Source of the DNA: DASXMT01 sp963755985
GTDB lineage: Bacteria; Actinomycetota; Acidimicrobiia; Acidimicrobiales; RAAP-2
Length of the DNA stretch: 64,000 nt
Assembly: GCA_963755985.1 (NCBI GenBank)
Contig: CAVWLO010000004.1
Location: forward strand, 186,001 to 250,000
Direction of reading: 5' to 3'
Part shown: one piece after another, positions 16,711 through 25,025 of the stretch
Position numbering within the stretch: the stretch's first letter is position 1
Layout of the letters: every line of letters starts with the position of its first letter
Notes under the pieces: generated by a model
What the model saw: only the letters and a program-made list of their open reading frames with translations
The model's database searches: none
What the model was told of the DNA's origin: nothing
Position numbers and translations under genes: made by a program

Positions 16711-17380
16711 CGTTGGCCGCGAGCCGGTAGCCGATGCCTCGGACCGTCTCGACGGAATGCTTGTTGAACGGCCGGTCGATCTTCCGTCGGAGGTAGCCGA
16801 CGTAGACCTCGACGATGTTGGGATCACCTTCAAATCCTTCTCCCCAGACATGGGAAATGATGTCCTTCTTCGATACCGATTCGCCCGCGAAGCGCAGGAG
16901 GTACTCGAGAAGGTAGAACTCGCGAGGGGTGAGGTCGATCACCGTCTCACCCCGCCGGCAGCGGTGTTCGGCCGGGTCCAAGGTGAGCTCGCCGGCGCTG
17001 AGGATGGACGGGCGCTCCCGGCGGCCCCGCCGCAGGAGCGCCCGGATCCGGGCGACCAGCACCACGAACGAGAACGGTTTGGACAAGAAGTCGTCGGCGC
17101 CGGTATCGAGCGCCTCGGCCTCGTCGAACTCGCCGTCCTTCGCCGTCAACATGAGGATCGGGACCCAATTCCCCTCGGCCCGAAGCGTGGCGCAGACCTG
17201 AAACCCGTTGCTGCCCGGCAACAAGATGTCGAGCACGATCACGTCGTAGCCGTGCTCGCGGGCCCGCCGGAGGCCGTCGGTTCCGGTGAGGGCGGTGTCG
17301 ACCGTGAATCCCTCTGCCTCGAGGCCCCGGGCCACCGCCGCGGCCAGGTGCTCCTCGTCCTCAATGATCAGAATGCGCAT
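16703..17380 (-). CDS. OmpR-family response regulator
   Basis: A 225-residue regulator. The receiver domain has EDEEHLAAAVARGL, the phospho-Asp in YDVIVLDILLPGSNGF, Thr in MLTAKDGEFD and Lys in FLSKPFSF. The winged-helix DNA-binding domain has LTPREFYLLEYLLRFAGESV and VEVYVGYLRRKIDRP with VRGIGYRL at the end. It is the first gene of the pair with the kinase and is preceded by a perfect 12-bp inverted repeat (17394-17424), a natural candidate for autoregulation. Confidence 0.93.
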   Translation of the reverse strand: MRILIIEDEEHLAAAVARGLEAEGFTVDTALTGTDGLRRAREHGYDVIVLDILLPGSNGFQVCATLRAEGNWVPILMLTAKDGEFDEAEALDTGADDFLSKPFSFVVLVARIRALLRRGRRERPSILSAGELTLDPAEHRCRRGETVIDLTPREFYLLEYLLRFAGESVSKKDIISHVWGEGFEGDPNIVEVYVGYLRRKIDRPFNKHSVETVRGIGYRLAANGG

Positions 17381-17393
17381 CGCCTCACAGTGT

Positions 17394-17424
17394 GCTCTTA
17401 TTTACCTGAGAAGTAAATAAGAGC
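17394..17424. promoter_or_regulatory. perfect 12-bp inverted repeat upstream of the OmpR-type regulator
   Basis: GCTCTTATTTAC at 17394-17405 and GTAAATAAGAGC at 17413-17424 are exact reverse complements around the 7-base spacer CTGAGAA. The AT-rich site begins 14 bases upstream of the regulator start. It is a probable operator, perhaps for the regulator itself. A terminator is less likely because no run of T follows and no gene ends here. Confidence 0.6.
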
Positions 17425-17649
17425 CTGAGAGTTCACGAATAAGCGCCGTTGGGCAGGGGTCAGCGAGGTCGACGGAGTCAAGGGGTCAGCCGGACTGCGG
17501 CCCGTGAAGCCGGTCGGGTCAGTACGCGGTGATGGACCATCGGGGTGATTGGGGAATATTTGACCTTTGTCAGCTGGGAGTTAACATGGTTGAAACAAAG
17601 GAAACAGGGACGGCAGGCCGGGGATGCTGCCCTCGAACGGAGAAACGCC

Positions 17650-18147
17650 ATGTTCCAGCGACTGCTTGTAGCCATCGACGACTCGGCATCGTGCCCTGTG
17701 ACCCTCAGTTTCGCCAGCGCCCTCGCCCAGCGGGACGGTGCCTCGGTCCATGTCGTCCACGTCAACCAGTTCCAGGTGGGTGGACGAGGGATGACCAAGC
17801 TGACCGGGACGGAGGCGTCTCGCCTCGTCGAAGGGGCGGTACGAGAGCTCACTGAGGGGGGCGTGGAGACCTCCGGCTCGTTGGCCCGTGCCACGTGCTT
17901 CAACGTCGCCGGAGTCATCGCCGACGCTGCACGAGCCCATGATTGTGACGCCATCGTCCTTGGCTCGGCGCGACGGCGGCGGTTCGGGCGCCTGTTCGGG
18001 CAGGGCATCCGGGAACGGACCACCGCGTTGGCCGCCCTGCCGATCCTGACCGCCCCGGCACCTCTCAGGGTGCCCAGCGGGCGGAGATCGCGGGACCTTC
18101 CCCCGCCGGTGCCCGATCGCCAGCAGCCCACATGGGCCCGGTCATGA
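17650..18147 (+). CDS. universal stress protein (UspA family)
   Basis: A 165-residue Usp. It has MFQRLLVAIDDSASCPVTLS, the strand SVHVVHVNQF, then DAIVLGSARRRRFGRLFGQG with a degenerate ATP loop, and ILTAPAPL. About 35 C-terminal residues are Pro/Arg-rich and not part of the fold. The ATG at 17650 is chosen because the Usp fold begins there; the longer upstream frame adds a non-conserved stretch. It stands alone, divergent from the two-component pair across a 270-bp spacer. Confidence 0.85.
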   Translation: MFQRLLVAIDDSASCPVTLSFASALAQRDGASVHVVHVNQFQVGGRGMTKLTGTEASRLVEGAVRELTEGGVETSGSLARATCFNVAGVIADAARAHDCDAIVLGSARRRRFGRLFGQGIRERTTALAALPILTAPAPLRVPSGRRSRDLPPPVPDRQQPTWARS

Positions 18148-18199
18148 GCCCTCGGTCGCCGCAGCTCCGACCGCCCATGGTCAGGGCTCAGAACGCCAA

Positions 18200-19114
18200 T
18201 TAGGTGGGTCCCGCTCCGGGCGGTGACCCACCCCACCCGATCCTCCGGTTGACGTAGGGGTCGACGAACGGTGATCGGTACCCGTCTCGCCGCCACGTGA
18301 TCGGGAAATGGCTCTCGTCCATCTCGAGGTCACCGAACCGCTTGTATCGGCTGTAGATGCCTCCTGTCACGGTGGGGTGGAACCGGGTATCCGAAGACAT
18401 GCAGTGGGCCACCAACGCTCGCCGGGGCACATCCGACCCATTGACATTGGATCCGTGCCACGTCCAACCGAAGTGGAAGGCACCTCCTCCCGCGGCCACC
18501 TCGACGGGCACGCATTCGGGTTCGACCCCGGCACGCTTGGCGGCCGTCCGCAGCTCACGATCGGGGTCGGCCGGACCATGGAACTGCTCGATCATGTCCG
18601 ACGCGCCCCACCGGTGCGAGCCACGGACGTACTCGACCGTTCCCCCCGCGGCCGTGGTGTCGTCAAGGGCGATCCAGCAGCTCACCCAGTCGGGCGGGTC
18701 CGCCCATTGCTCGTAGCTCGAGTCCTGGTGAAAGCCGAGGGCCCGCCCGCCGCCCGGCTTCCACAACACGTTGTCCTGGCTGAGCCGGGTCCCGGCCCAG
18801 CCGGCCAGGGTGGCACAGGCCCGCCCGATGTCGGCCCGCAGCACGGTGGCGGCGACCGTCCGGTCCGACTTCCAGCCGTTACAGATCTGGCGGGTCAGGT
18901 CGGGCGAGTCACGGCCCGGTCGCCAGTTCCACTCGTCGGGCTGAAGGCCGGTCTCGAACCGGCCGGCAAAGAGGTCCTCGAACGACGCCAAGAGAGTCGG
19001 GATCGTCGCCGGATCGATGATCCGGTCGCACACGATGAAGCCGTCGGTGCCGAAGCGCTCCACGTCCTCATCGTGCAGCTCGAGCTCCCAGGCTTCGGTC
19101 TCTGTTTCGATCAC
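18200..19114 (-). CDS. phytanoyl-CoA dioxygenase (PhyH) family Fe(II)/2-oxoglutarate oxygenase
   Basis: A 304-residue oxygenase. The 2-His-1-Asp iron triad is visible as FHQDSSYEQW (His, Asp) and the distal His in FGWTWHGSNVNGS; Arg in PRRALVAH probably binds 2-oxoglutarate. The family hydroxylates diverse small molecules. GTG 19114 is preferred because GGGAGG lies upstream of it; the TTG at 19132 overlaps that ribosome site. It is the last gene of the unit GS2, amidotransferase, GS1, PhyH, which suggests that the substrate belongs to the same amine pathway. Confidence 0.85.
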   Translation of the reverse strand: MIETETEAWELELHDEDVERFGTDGFIVCDRIIDPATIPTLLASFEDLFAGRFETGLQPDEWNWRPGRDSPDLTRQICNGWKSDRTVAATVLRADIGRACATLAGWAGTRLSQDNVLWKPGGGRALGFHQDSSYEQWADPPDWVSCWIALDDTTAAGGTVEYVRGSHRWGASDMIEQFHGPADPDRELRTAAKRAGVEPECVPVEVAAGGGAFHFGWTWHGSNVNGSDVPRRALVAHCMSSDTRFHPTVTGGIYSRYKRFGDLEMDESHFPITWRRDGYRSPFVDPYVNRRIGWGGSPPGAGPT

Positions 19115-19198
19115 CGCGCTTCGTCCTCCCAATCCCCCATCCGGGCCGGCCGTCTTATCCCATCGGGTCGCCAGTGGCCGGCGTGTGCTTCGGCCCCT

Positions 19199-20566
19199 TC
19201 ACGCCTGCAGCAGGTACCGACGACGCTCGCCGACGGGCACCAGCGGGCGACACGCCTCGTCCTCGGCCAGACAGGCGCCGGCGTGATGGGATACGAAGGC
19301 CTGACCAAAGAGATCGACCGCCACCGGACTGTCGAGGAATCGATCAGCGGCCTCGGCCACCGTGCGCGGAAAGCGGGTGGGCCCCGTGACCAGCCGACCG
19401 TCGCCCGGAGGGTCGACCGGGGGCGGGGGCTCGAGCCCCTGCTCGATACCCCAGACGGCGGCACCCAGGAACATGGCCAGGCACAGGTGGGGGCTGGTAT
19501 CGGCACCGGGGGCGCGCAGCTCCAGGCGGGCATGCTCCGGCGGTCCGGGAACGACCCGGAGGGCGCAACTGTAGTTGCCGATGCCCCATGTGGCGCTGGC
19601 CGGCGCCCAGTTCCCGGGTGCGAAGCGGCGGTAGGCGTTGGGGTTGGCGGCCACCATGGCGAACAGTTCGGGAAGCAGCGTGACCACGCCGGCCACCGCC
19701 GATCGGGCCGTGGCGCTGAGCCCGCCGTCGGCTCCGGCGAGCAGCGGGCGGTCGTCGTCGAGCGAGCGGAGCGAGAGGCTGGGATGGCCGCCGAGGCCAG
19801 GGAGGCCCTCGGCCACCTGGGCCATGAAGGTGGCCGTCCGGCCCTGCTGGTCGAAGAATGCCTTGGTGTACAGCTTGGCCAGCGCGGCGTCGTCGGCCGA
19901 CCGGACCGGTCTGGCGTGGGCGGTGGCCAACTCCAGGCAGCCCGGCCCCAACTCGGCGCAGCAGTGGTCGAGCGGAACGGCGCCGGCGGTCAACACCTCG
20001 GTCAGGTCACGCACGGTGTGGGCCTCGGTAGCCAGGGTTCGAGCCGACCAGCATCGGTTGGCCGTCATGGCCGGCTCGGGCTCGGCCATCTGGGCCATGT
20101 CGTCGGCCGGCCCGGCGAGCACGATGCATTCGTACTCCCACCCCACTTCGGCCACCAACCCCGCCGCCCCGGCGCGAGCGGCCATGCTGCCCAGTTGGGC
20201 CCGCGGCGACAGCCCGGCCAACGGGTCGGCGAAGTCGGCCAGGAACAACAAGGCATCAGGCTCGAAGGGATAGGGGCGACCGCTGTCGAGGTCGACCGCC
20301 GCCGGTTGGTGGGTCGACCCGCCGCCCCGCCAGGTCCCGTCGGCCGCGTCCCACCAGTCGATGGCGTCGATGAAGCTCCATCCGTCTTGGAAGGCACGTA
20401 CCGCCGCCGCCGTCGACAGCCGCTTCTGGCGCAGGACCCCCGACGAGTCGAACAGGCCGACATGGACCGCCTCGATGCCGGCTGCGGCCAGCCATGGCCC
20501 CACGTTCCCGGTGCGGACGGCCTCGGCCACATCGGAACCCGGGTGGGTGGTCATGACCGTTGCCAT
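19199..20566 (-). CDS. glutamine-synthetase-family protein with degenerate active-site motifs (GS1)
   Basis: 455 residues with the overall GS layout: an N-terminal beta-grasp part (VHVGLFDSSGVLRQKRLS) and a catalytic domain. Several signature positions have changed. The usual FMPKPF...G.H.H.SLW loop is FMAQVAEGLPGLGGHPSLSL. The NR(S/T) arginine site reads WGIGNYSCALRV. The R.E.R...NPYL block reads RLELRAPGADTSPHLCLA. The Glu in AELGPGCLELATAH is kept. It may therefore be a specialised gamma-glutamyl ligase or an inactive partner of the intact GS2 encoded just upstream. Its 5' end overlaps the amidotransferase by 16 bases. Confidence 0.8.
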   Translation of the reverse strand: MATVMTTHPGSDVAEAVRTGNVGPWLAAAGIEAVHVGLFDSSGVLRQKRLSTAAAVRAFQDGWSFIDAIDWWDAADGTWRGGGSTHQPAAVDLDSGRPYPFEPDALLFLADFADPLAGLSPRAQLGSMAARAGAAGLVAEVGWEYECIVLAGPADDMAQMAEPEPAMTANRCWSARTLATEAHTVRDLTEVLTAGAVPLDHCCAELGPGCLELATAHARPVRSADDAALAKLYTKAFFDQQGRTATFMAQVAEGLPGLGGHPSLSLRSLDDDRPLLAGADGGLSATARSAVAGVVTLLPELFAMVAANPNAYRRFAPGNWAPASATWGIGNYSCALRVVPGPPEHARLELRAPGADTSPHLCLAMFLGAAVWGIEQGLEPPPPVDPPGDGRLVTGPTRFPRTVAEAADRFLDSPVAVDLFGQAFVSHHAGACLAEDEACRPLVPVGERRRYLLQA

Positions 20567-21381
20567 GCCGCCTGGACGCCAACGTGGGGATGGGACGACG
20601 GCCCGGCCGTTCGGGACGGTGTCCCGAGCGAGGTCCCGGTCACGACCCCCACTATGTGATCAGTCAGGACGGCACTGACCGTATCCATGTGGTCGATCCA
20701 TTGCGACACTGCGGCCTCGAGCCCTTCAACCGTGGCCGTGGACGAATGGGCCAGTGCTTGGCGGTACTCGGGGACCGACGACCATTCCTTGACCGTGGAA
20801 GGCAGGACCTCCACGTGGAATTGGATACCCCAGGCACAGGCCCCGGCCCGGAAGGCTTGGACCCGGCACGCCGTACTGGTGGCCAGCACCGTGGCGTCCT
20901 CCGGGAGCCGGCGGACCTCTGCGCCGTGCCACTGCAGCGCCCGAACGGTCGACGGCAGCTGTCCCACCAGAGGATCGTCGGCGGCCGCCTCGGTCAGGAA
21001 GACAGGCCGCACGCCCACCTCGGGGGCCTCCATCGGTCCCACGTCGCCACCGAGGGCTGCGGCCAGGAGCTGGTGGCCGAGGCAAATACCCACGAACGGC
21101 CGACCGAGCTCGAGGACCCAGCACCGGATGGCCTCCTTCTCGCCGATCAGCCATGGATGGGCCTTCTCCTCCCAAACGTCCATGGGACCACCCATCACCA
21201 CCAGCACGTCGAAGCGCTCGAGGTCGGGCACGGCATCGCCCTCATCCAGCTCGACGGTCTCGAGATCGAAGCCCGCCGCTCGCAGTCGGACGCCGACCGA
21301 ACCCGGGTGCTCGACGGATAGATGCTGGAGCACCAAGGCCCGACGGCGGACACCGGTCGAGGGACGGCGCAGAACGGTCAC
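20551..21381 (-). CDS. class I glutamine amidotransferase-like hydrolase (possible gamma-glutamyl hydrolase)
   Basis: A 276-residue GATase1-fold protein. The nucleophile Cys lies in GICLGHQLLAAALGG, and His of the triad in AWGIQFHVEVLPS with Glu two residues on. FDVLVVMGGPMDVWEE is the oxyanion region. In E. coli putrescine degradation a related fold (PuuD) removes the gamma-glutamyl group; the neighbours (GS homologues, FAD oxidase, XRE-cupin) make that role plausible, but a GMP-synthase-like amidotransferase module is an alternative. GTG start overlaps the GS2 stop by GTGA. Confidence 0.82.
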   Translation of the reverse strand: MTVLRRPSTGVRRRALVLQHLSVEHPGSVGVRLRAAGFDLETVELDEGDAVPDLERFDVLVVMGGPMDVWEEKAHPWLIGEKEAIRCWVLELGRPFVGICLGHQLLAAALGGDVGPMEAPEVGVRPVFLTEAAADDPLVGQLPSTVRALQWHGAEVRRLPEDATVLATSTACRVQAFRAGACAWGIQFHVEVLPSTVKEWSSVPEYRQALAHSSTATVEGLEAAVSQWIDHMDTVSAVLTDHIVGVVTGTSLGTPSRTAGPSSHPHVGVQAAWQRS

Positions 21382-22776
21382 GGCAGGATGTCGAGGTATT
21401 CGACGATGTCCCAATCGGTGACCGTGCCGATGAACCGCTCCCACTCATCCCGCTTGTAGTGGTTGAACACCGTGTACATGTCGCCCGGCAGCGCCTCACG
21501 GACCACGGGGTCGGCGTCAAGGGCGTCGAGGGCCTCTCCGAGTGTGCGAGGGATCCGCTCCACCGACTTGCCCGATGCGATGGCGTCATAGATGTTCCCG
21601 TCCTCGGGTGGCCCGGGGTCCACTCGCCGCTCCAAGCCGTCGGCCATCGTCGCCAGCAGCCCGGCCATCGAGAGATAGGGGTTGACGGCCGAGTCGACCG
21701 AACGGTACTCGAAGCGCCCCGGCGCACTGATCCGAAGCGCGGTTGTCCGGTTCTGGAATCCCCAATCGGCGAAGATCGGTGCCCAGAATCCTGCGTCGGC
21801 GAAGCGTCGGTACGAGTTCACCGTCGGGGCGGTGATGGCGGTCAACCCACGAAGGTGCTCGAGCACACCACCGATGGCGAACAGCCCGGTCTTGCCGGGC
21901 ATGCGCCGGTCGGGACCGTCGGGAAGGCAGACGTTCACGTCCCCCTCCCACAGCGAGAAGTTGTGGTGGCAGCCGTTGGCCGAGACCCCCATGAAGGGCT
22001 TCGGCATGAAGCACGGGAAGGCGCCGAGCTCGCGGCCCACCTGTCGGCAGACCTGCCGGTACGTCGTCAACCGGTCGGCGGTGAGCTCGGCATCGTCGAA
22101 TGCGAAGTTGAGCTCCAGTTGGCCCGGCGCATCCTCGTGATCGCCTTGGATCATGTCGAGGCCCAGCTGGCTGCAGTACTCCAGGACACGGTGAATGATC
22201 GGCTGGAGCTCGGAGAACTGGTCGATGTGATAGCAGTACGGCTTGGTCATCCCGTCGACCGACGGCGTCCCGTCGGGGTTGGTCTTGAGCCACATCATCT
22301 CGGGCTCGCAGCCCACGCGGCAGGGTGAACCCGGTCTGGGCGGTGAACCGCTCGTGCTGGCGGTGGAGGTTCCCCCGGCAATCCGAGGTCAGGTGGGCAC
22401 CCGGGTCCTCGACCTCCTCGCGGCCGCGGAACAACGTGCAGAACACCCGGGCCACCTTGTGGTCCCAGGGCAGACGCTGGAACGTCTCCACATCGGGCAG
22501 TCCCACCAGTTCGGCTGCCTCGGGTCCGTAGCCGATGTAGGCACCGTGGCGGTCGGTGAACAGATTGGCCGTGGCCCCATAGACCAGCTGGAAACCCTTT
22601 TCCGCCACCGACGACCAGTGGGCGGCGGGGATACCCTTGCCCATGACCCGACCGGTGACCGAGACGAACTGGAAGTACACGTAGGTGATGCCGTCGGCTT
22701 CGATCCGGTTGCGGACTTCGTCGATCTGGCGACGGCGCCCGTCCTGATCGAGGAAGCGCTCGAGGTCGGTAGGCAT
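21378..22776 (-). pseudogene. glutamine synthetase family (gamma-glutamyl amine ligase-like, GS2), one frameshift
   Basis: The first frame (MPTDLERFLDQDGRRRQIDE to TAQTGFTL) and the second (RVGCEPEMMWLK onward) join at about 22318 if one extra C is removed, giving about 465 residues, normal for GS. Catalytic signatures are intact: FMPKPFMGVSANGCHHNFSL, DWGFQNRTTALRIS, FEYRSVDSAVNPYLSMAGLL and the metal-binding EDAPGQLELNF. N-terminal ITYVYFQFVSVTGRVMGKG is typical of gamma-glutamylamide/putrescine synthetase-like members. It is the first gene of its unit, with the shared palindrome at 22826-22838 about 50 bases upstream. The indel may be a sequencing error, since everything else looks selected. 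Confidence 0.85.
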
Positions 22777-22825
22777 CTGACCCCTCTCTCATCGTGGTGC
22801 AGTCGGCCCCGTGAGTGGATTCAGT

Positions 22826-22838
22826 GAAACATTGTTGC
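22826..22838 (-). promoter_or_regulatory. putative operator (site 1) of the amine island, upstream of GS2
   Basis: Read on the minus strand this is GCAACAATGTTTC, an imperfect GCAAC-N3-GTTGC palindrome, 50-62 bases upstream of the GS2 start. The identical 13-mer occurs at 28870-28882 and a perfect version at 29030-29042, each before another transcription unit of the island. Nearby CCAGG-TTT-CCTGG (22856-22868) is a second dyad of unknown meaning. Confidence 0.6.
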
Positions 22839-22932
22839 CTACTAGTAAACAGACTCCAGGTTTCCTGGTCGTATCCCCGACGTGTCGATCGCGTTAATCG
22901 GACGCGGTCTCGTCCCCGCCAGTCCCGGTCGG

Positions 22933-23778
22933 TCAGGCTCGGTCGCCGTAGAAGGTGATCGACAAGAAGCGAATGGGGAGCTTGACAAGGCCGGTCGGCC
23001 CGTGAGGGATGTCCCCGTCGAACTGCAGGGTGTCCCCCGGCTCCATTCGGTAGAGCTGCTTGCCGTAGCCGTACTCCATGACCCCGTTGAGCATGTACAA
23101 CAGCTCGATGCCGGGGTGCTGGAAGCTCGGGAACACCTCGCTGACCTCGGTGAGCGTGACCAGCAACGGCTCCAGGCGCTTGCGCGGACCCCGCATCGTG
23201 CCGAGCAGCTGGTACAGGTGACCGGCCCTGGTGCCCTGACGGACGATCTCGGGCCCGCTGTCGGCCTTGACGAAGACCGCATCACGCTCTTCGGCCAACC
23301 CCCGGAACAACGAGGTCAACGGCATGTCCAGGGCCGCAGCTAGGCGTTCGAGGGTGGCCAGGCTGGGCGAAGTCTGCGCGTTCTCGATCTTGGACAGCAT
23401 CCCCTTCGAGATGCCGGTGCGCTCGGCCAGCTGGCCCACATTCAGCCCGATGTCCTGTCGCCGACTTCGCACGTGATTGGCGATGACCCAACCCACCCTG
23501 CCACTGGCACCCTCATCGACCTCGGGCAGCTGAGATTCCGTGCTCGGATTTCGTCGACTTCGGCCGCGGGGCTCGACCAGCTGGCCCGAGCGCACCTGCA
23601 CCTGACCGGTGACCTGCCGGCCCACCGCACGCTTGCCTGCGACCGGCCTGCCGGTGCCCGCCGTCCGCTTGGCCGACTTGGCCGACTTTGCCGACTTTGC
23701 CGACTTTGCCGCCGAACGACGAGGCTGCTTGCCATCTGTCGATCGAACGGGAGCCACAGCGGCAATATATGCCAGCAC
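22933..23778 (-). CDS. XRE-family regulator with cupin domain (PuuR-like)
   Basis: A 281-residue regulator. The first 95 residues are basic and low complexity, including AKSAKSAKSAK built from 9-bp DNA repeats at about 23676-23712. A helix-turn-helix follows (IGLNVGQLAERTGISKGMLS, SKIENAQTSPSLATLERLA). The C-terminal cupin has FQHPGIELLYMLNGVMEYGY and MEPGDTLQFDGDIPHGP. Members such as PuuR repress gamma-glutamyl-putrescine genes and respond to the amine. It is the last gene of the FAD oxidase/glutamate-synthase unit and is the best candidate to bind the shared palindrome. GTG start; a later start before the HTH cannot be excluded. Confidence 0.88.
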   Translation of the reverse strand: MLAYIAAVAPVRSTDGKQPRRSAAKSAKSAKSAKSAKRTAGTGRPVAGKRAVGRQVTGQVQVRSGQLVEPRGRSRRNPSTESQLPEVDEGASGRVGWVIANHVRSRRQDIGLNVGQLAERTGISKGMLSKIENAQTSPSLATLERLAAALDMPLTSLFRGLAEERDAVFVKADSGPEIVRQGTRAGHLYQLLGTMRGPRKRLEPLLVTLTEVSEVFPSFQHPGIELLYMLNGVMEYGYGKQLYRMEPGDTLQFDGDIPHGPTGLVKLPIRFLSITFYGDRA

Positions 23779-23834
23779 GGCCGATGGGGCAGTGACCGCC
23801 CATCAGTCGGACCCCGGGACTGGCGGCCCGAGAG

Positions 23835-25025
23835 TCAGCGCATCTGGCCGGCCCCCACATAGGGGTGTGCGCTGACCAGCAACTCGTCGTCGTCGAACCG
23901 CTGCAATCGGAAATCGCGATGGTCGACGTCGGGAACCCGGCTCTCACCGCTGAGGACGAGATCGGCAACCAGGTCGCCGGCGGCGGGGGAGATCTTGTAC
24001 CCGTGTCCGCTGAAGCCGGCACAGATCCAGAGCCCATCGATTTGGGTGGCAGAGATGATCGGGTTGTAGTCCGGTGTCACGTCATAACATCCGGCGTAGG
24101 TCGACTGCAGCCGTGCTCGGGGCAGCCCCGGGAAGCGATGGTCGAACTTGGCGATGCTCCGCACCAGCAGGCGATCGTCCGCCTGGTCGGAGTAGCGGTC
24201 GGGATCGGACCACTCGGGCTCCGAATGGTCGCTGTCCCCTACCAACAGAGAGCCGATCCCCTCGGTGCGAACGTACTGCAACGAGACCAGGTCGGAGAGC
24301 ACGGGGATGGGGCCGAGTTGGTCGGCGGCCGAGTCGACCAGCAGGATCTGCGCCCGTTGGGTCCGGATGGGGAGGACGAGCCCCACTCCCGCCACCAAGC
24401 CCGGCGACCATGGTCCGGCCGCCACCACCACCTGGTCGGCATCGATCCGCTCCCCGTCGGCCAGCTCCAGGCCGACGGTCCGGTCGCTCCGAGCGAGCAC
24501 GCCGGCCACCCGGGTGTGCTGGCGCAGGCGCACGCCGTTCCGGCGCGTGGCCGAAGCGAAGGCCAATGCGGTCTGATGGCCGTCGCCGTAGCCGCCCCGT
24601 ACCTCGTAGGCAAAGGCGGCGACGTCGTCGAAGCGGGCCTGGGGCCACAGCTGACCGGCGGTCAGATGGTCGATCTGCTCGACGTCGATGCCCAGCTGCC
24701 GCTGCATCGCCACATTGGCCCAGAGGGCGTCGGCGTTCGCCTCGCCCACAGCCACGAGGTAACCGGTGCGGCGGTAGCCGGTGTCCTCGCCCAACCGGTC
24801 GACACCGCCGGCCAGGACGGGCAAGGAGCGCCAGGCCATGGCGGCCAGGGAGCGAATGCCGTAGTGGCACCGCACCACGCCGCTCGACCGGCCAGTGCCG
24901 CCCGAGCCCATGACATTGCGATCGACCACGAGCACGTCGTCCACCCCGCGCTCGGCCAGGGCGCGGGCTGCGCTCAACCCGATCACGCCGGCCCCGATCA
25001 CCACGACCGATGCGCTGTCCCTCAC
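23835..25025 (-). CDS. FAD-dependent amine oxidoreductase (DAO/sarcosine oxidase beta-like)
   Basis: A 396-residue FAD enzyme of the DAO superfamily. The dinucleotide loop is SVVVIGAGVIGLSAARALAE, followed by VVDRNVMGSGGTGRSSGVV. The C-terminal FAD-contact block is DGLWICAGFSGHGYKISPAA. Relatives oxidise N-methyl or secondary amines: sarcosine, N-methylglutamate (MgdA) or gamma-glutamylputrescine (PuuB). Only this single subunit is encoded; the other NMG-dehydrogenase subunits are absent, so a PuuB-like oxidase is the simpler reading. GTG start overlaps the glutamate-synthase stop by GTGA. Confidence 0.88.
   Translation of the reverse strand: MRDSASVVVIGAGVIGLSAARALAERGVDDVLVVDRNVMGSGGTGRSSGVVRCHYGIRSLAAMAWRSLPVLAGGVDRLGEDTGYRRTGYLVAVGEANADALWANVAMQRQLGIDVEQIDHLTAGQLWPQARFDDVAAFAYEVRGGYGDGHQTALAFASATRRNGVRLRQHTRVAGVLARSDRTVGLELADGERIDADQVVVAAGPWSPGLVAGVGLVLPIRTQRAQILLVDSAADQLGPIPVLSDLVSLQYVRTEGIGSLLVGDSDHSEPEWSDPDRYSDQADDRLLVRSIAKFDHRFPGLPRARLQSTYAGCYDVTPDYNPIISATQIDGLWICAGFSGHGYKISPAAGDLVADLVLSGESRVPDVDHRDFRLQRFDDDELLVSAHPYVGAGQMR

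Noticed and set aside
18308..20659. Very long plus-strand open frame across PhyH and GS1
   Set aside because: Composition is Gly/Arg/Pro-rich with no recognisable domain, and both minus-strand genes under it have clear motifs.
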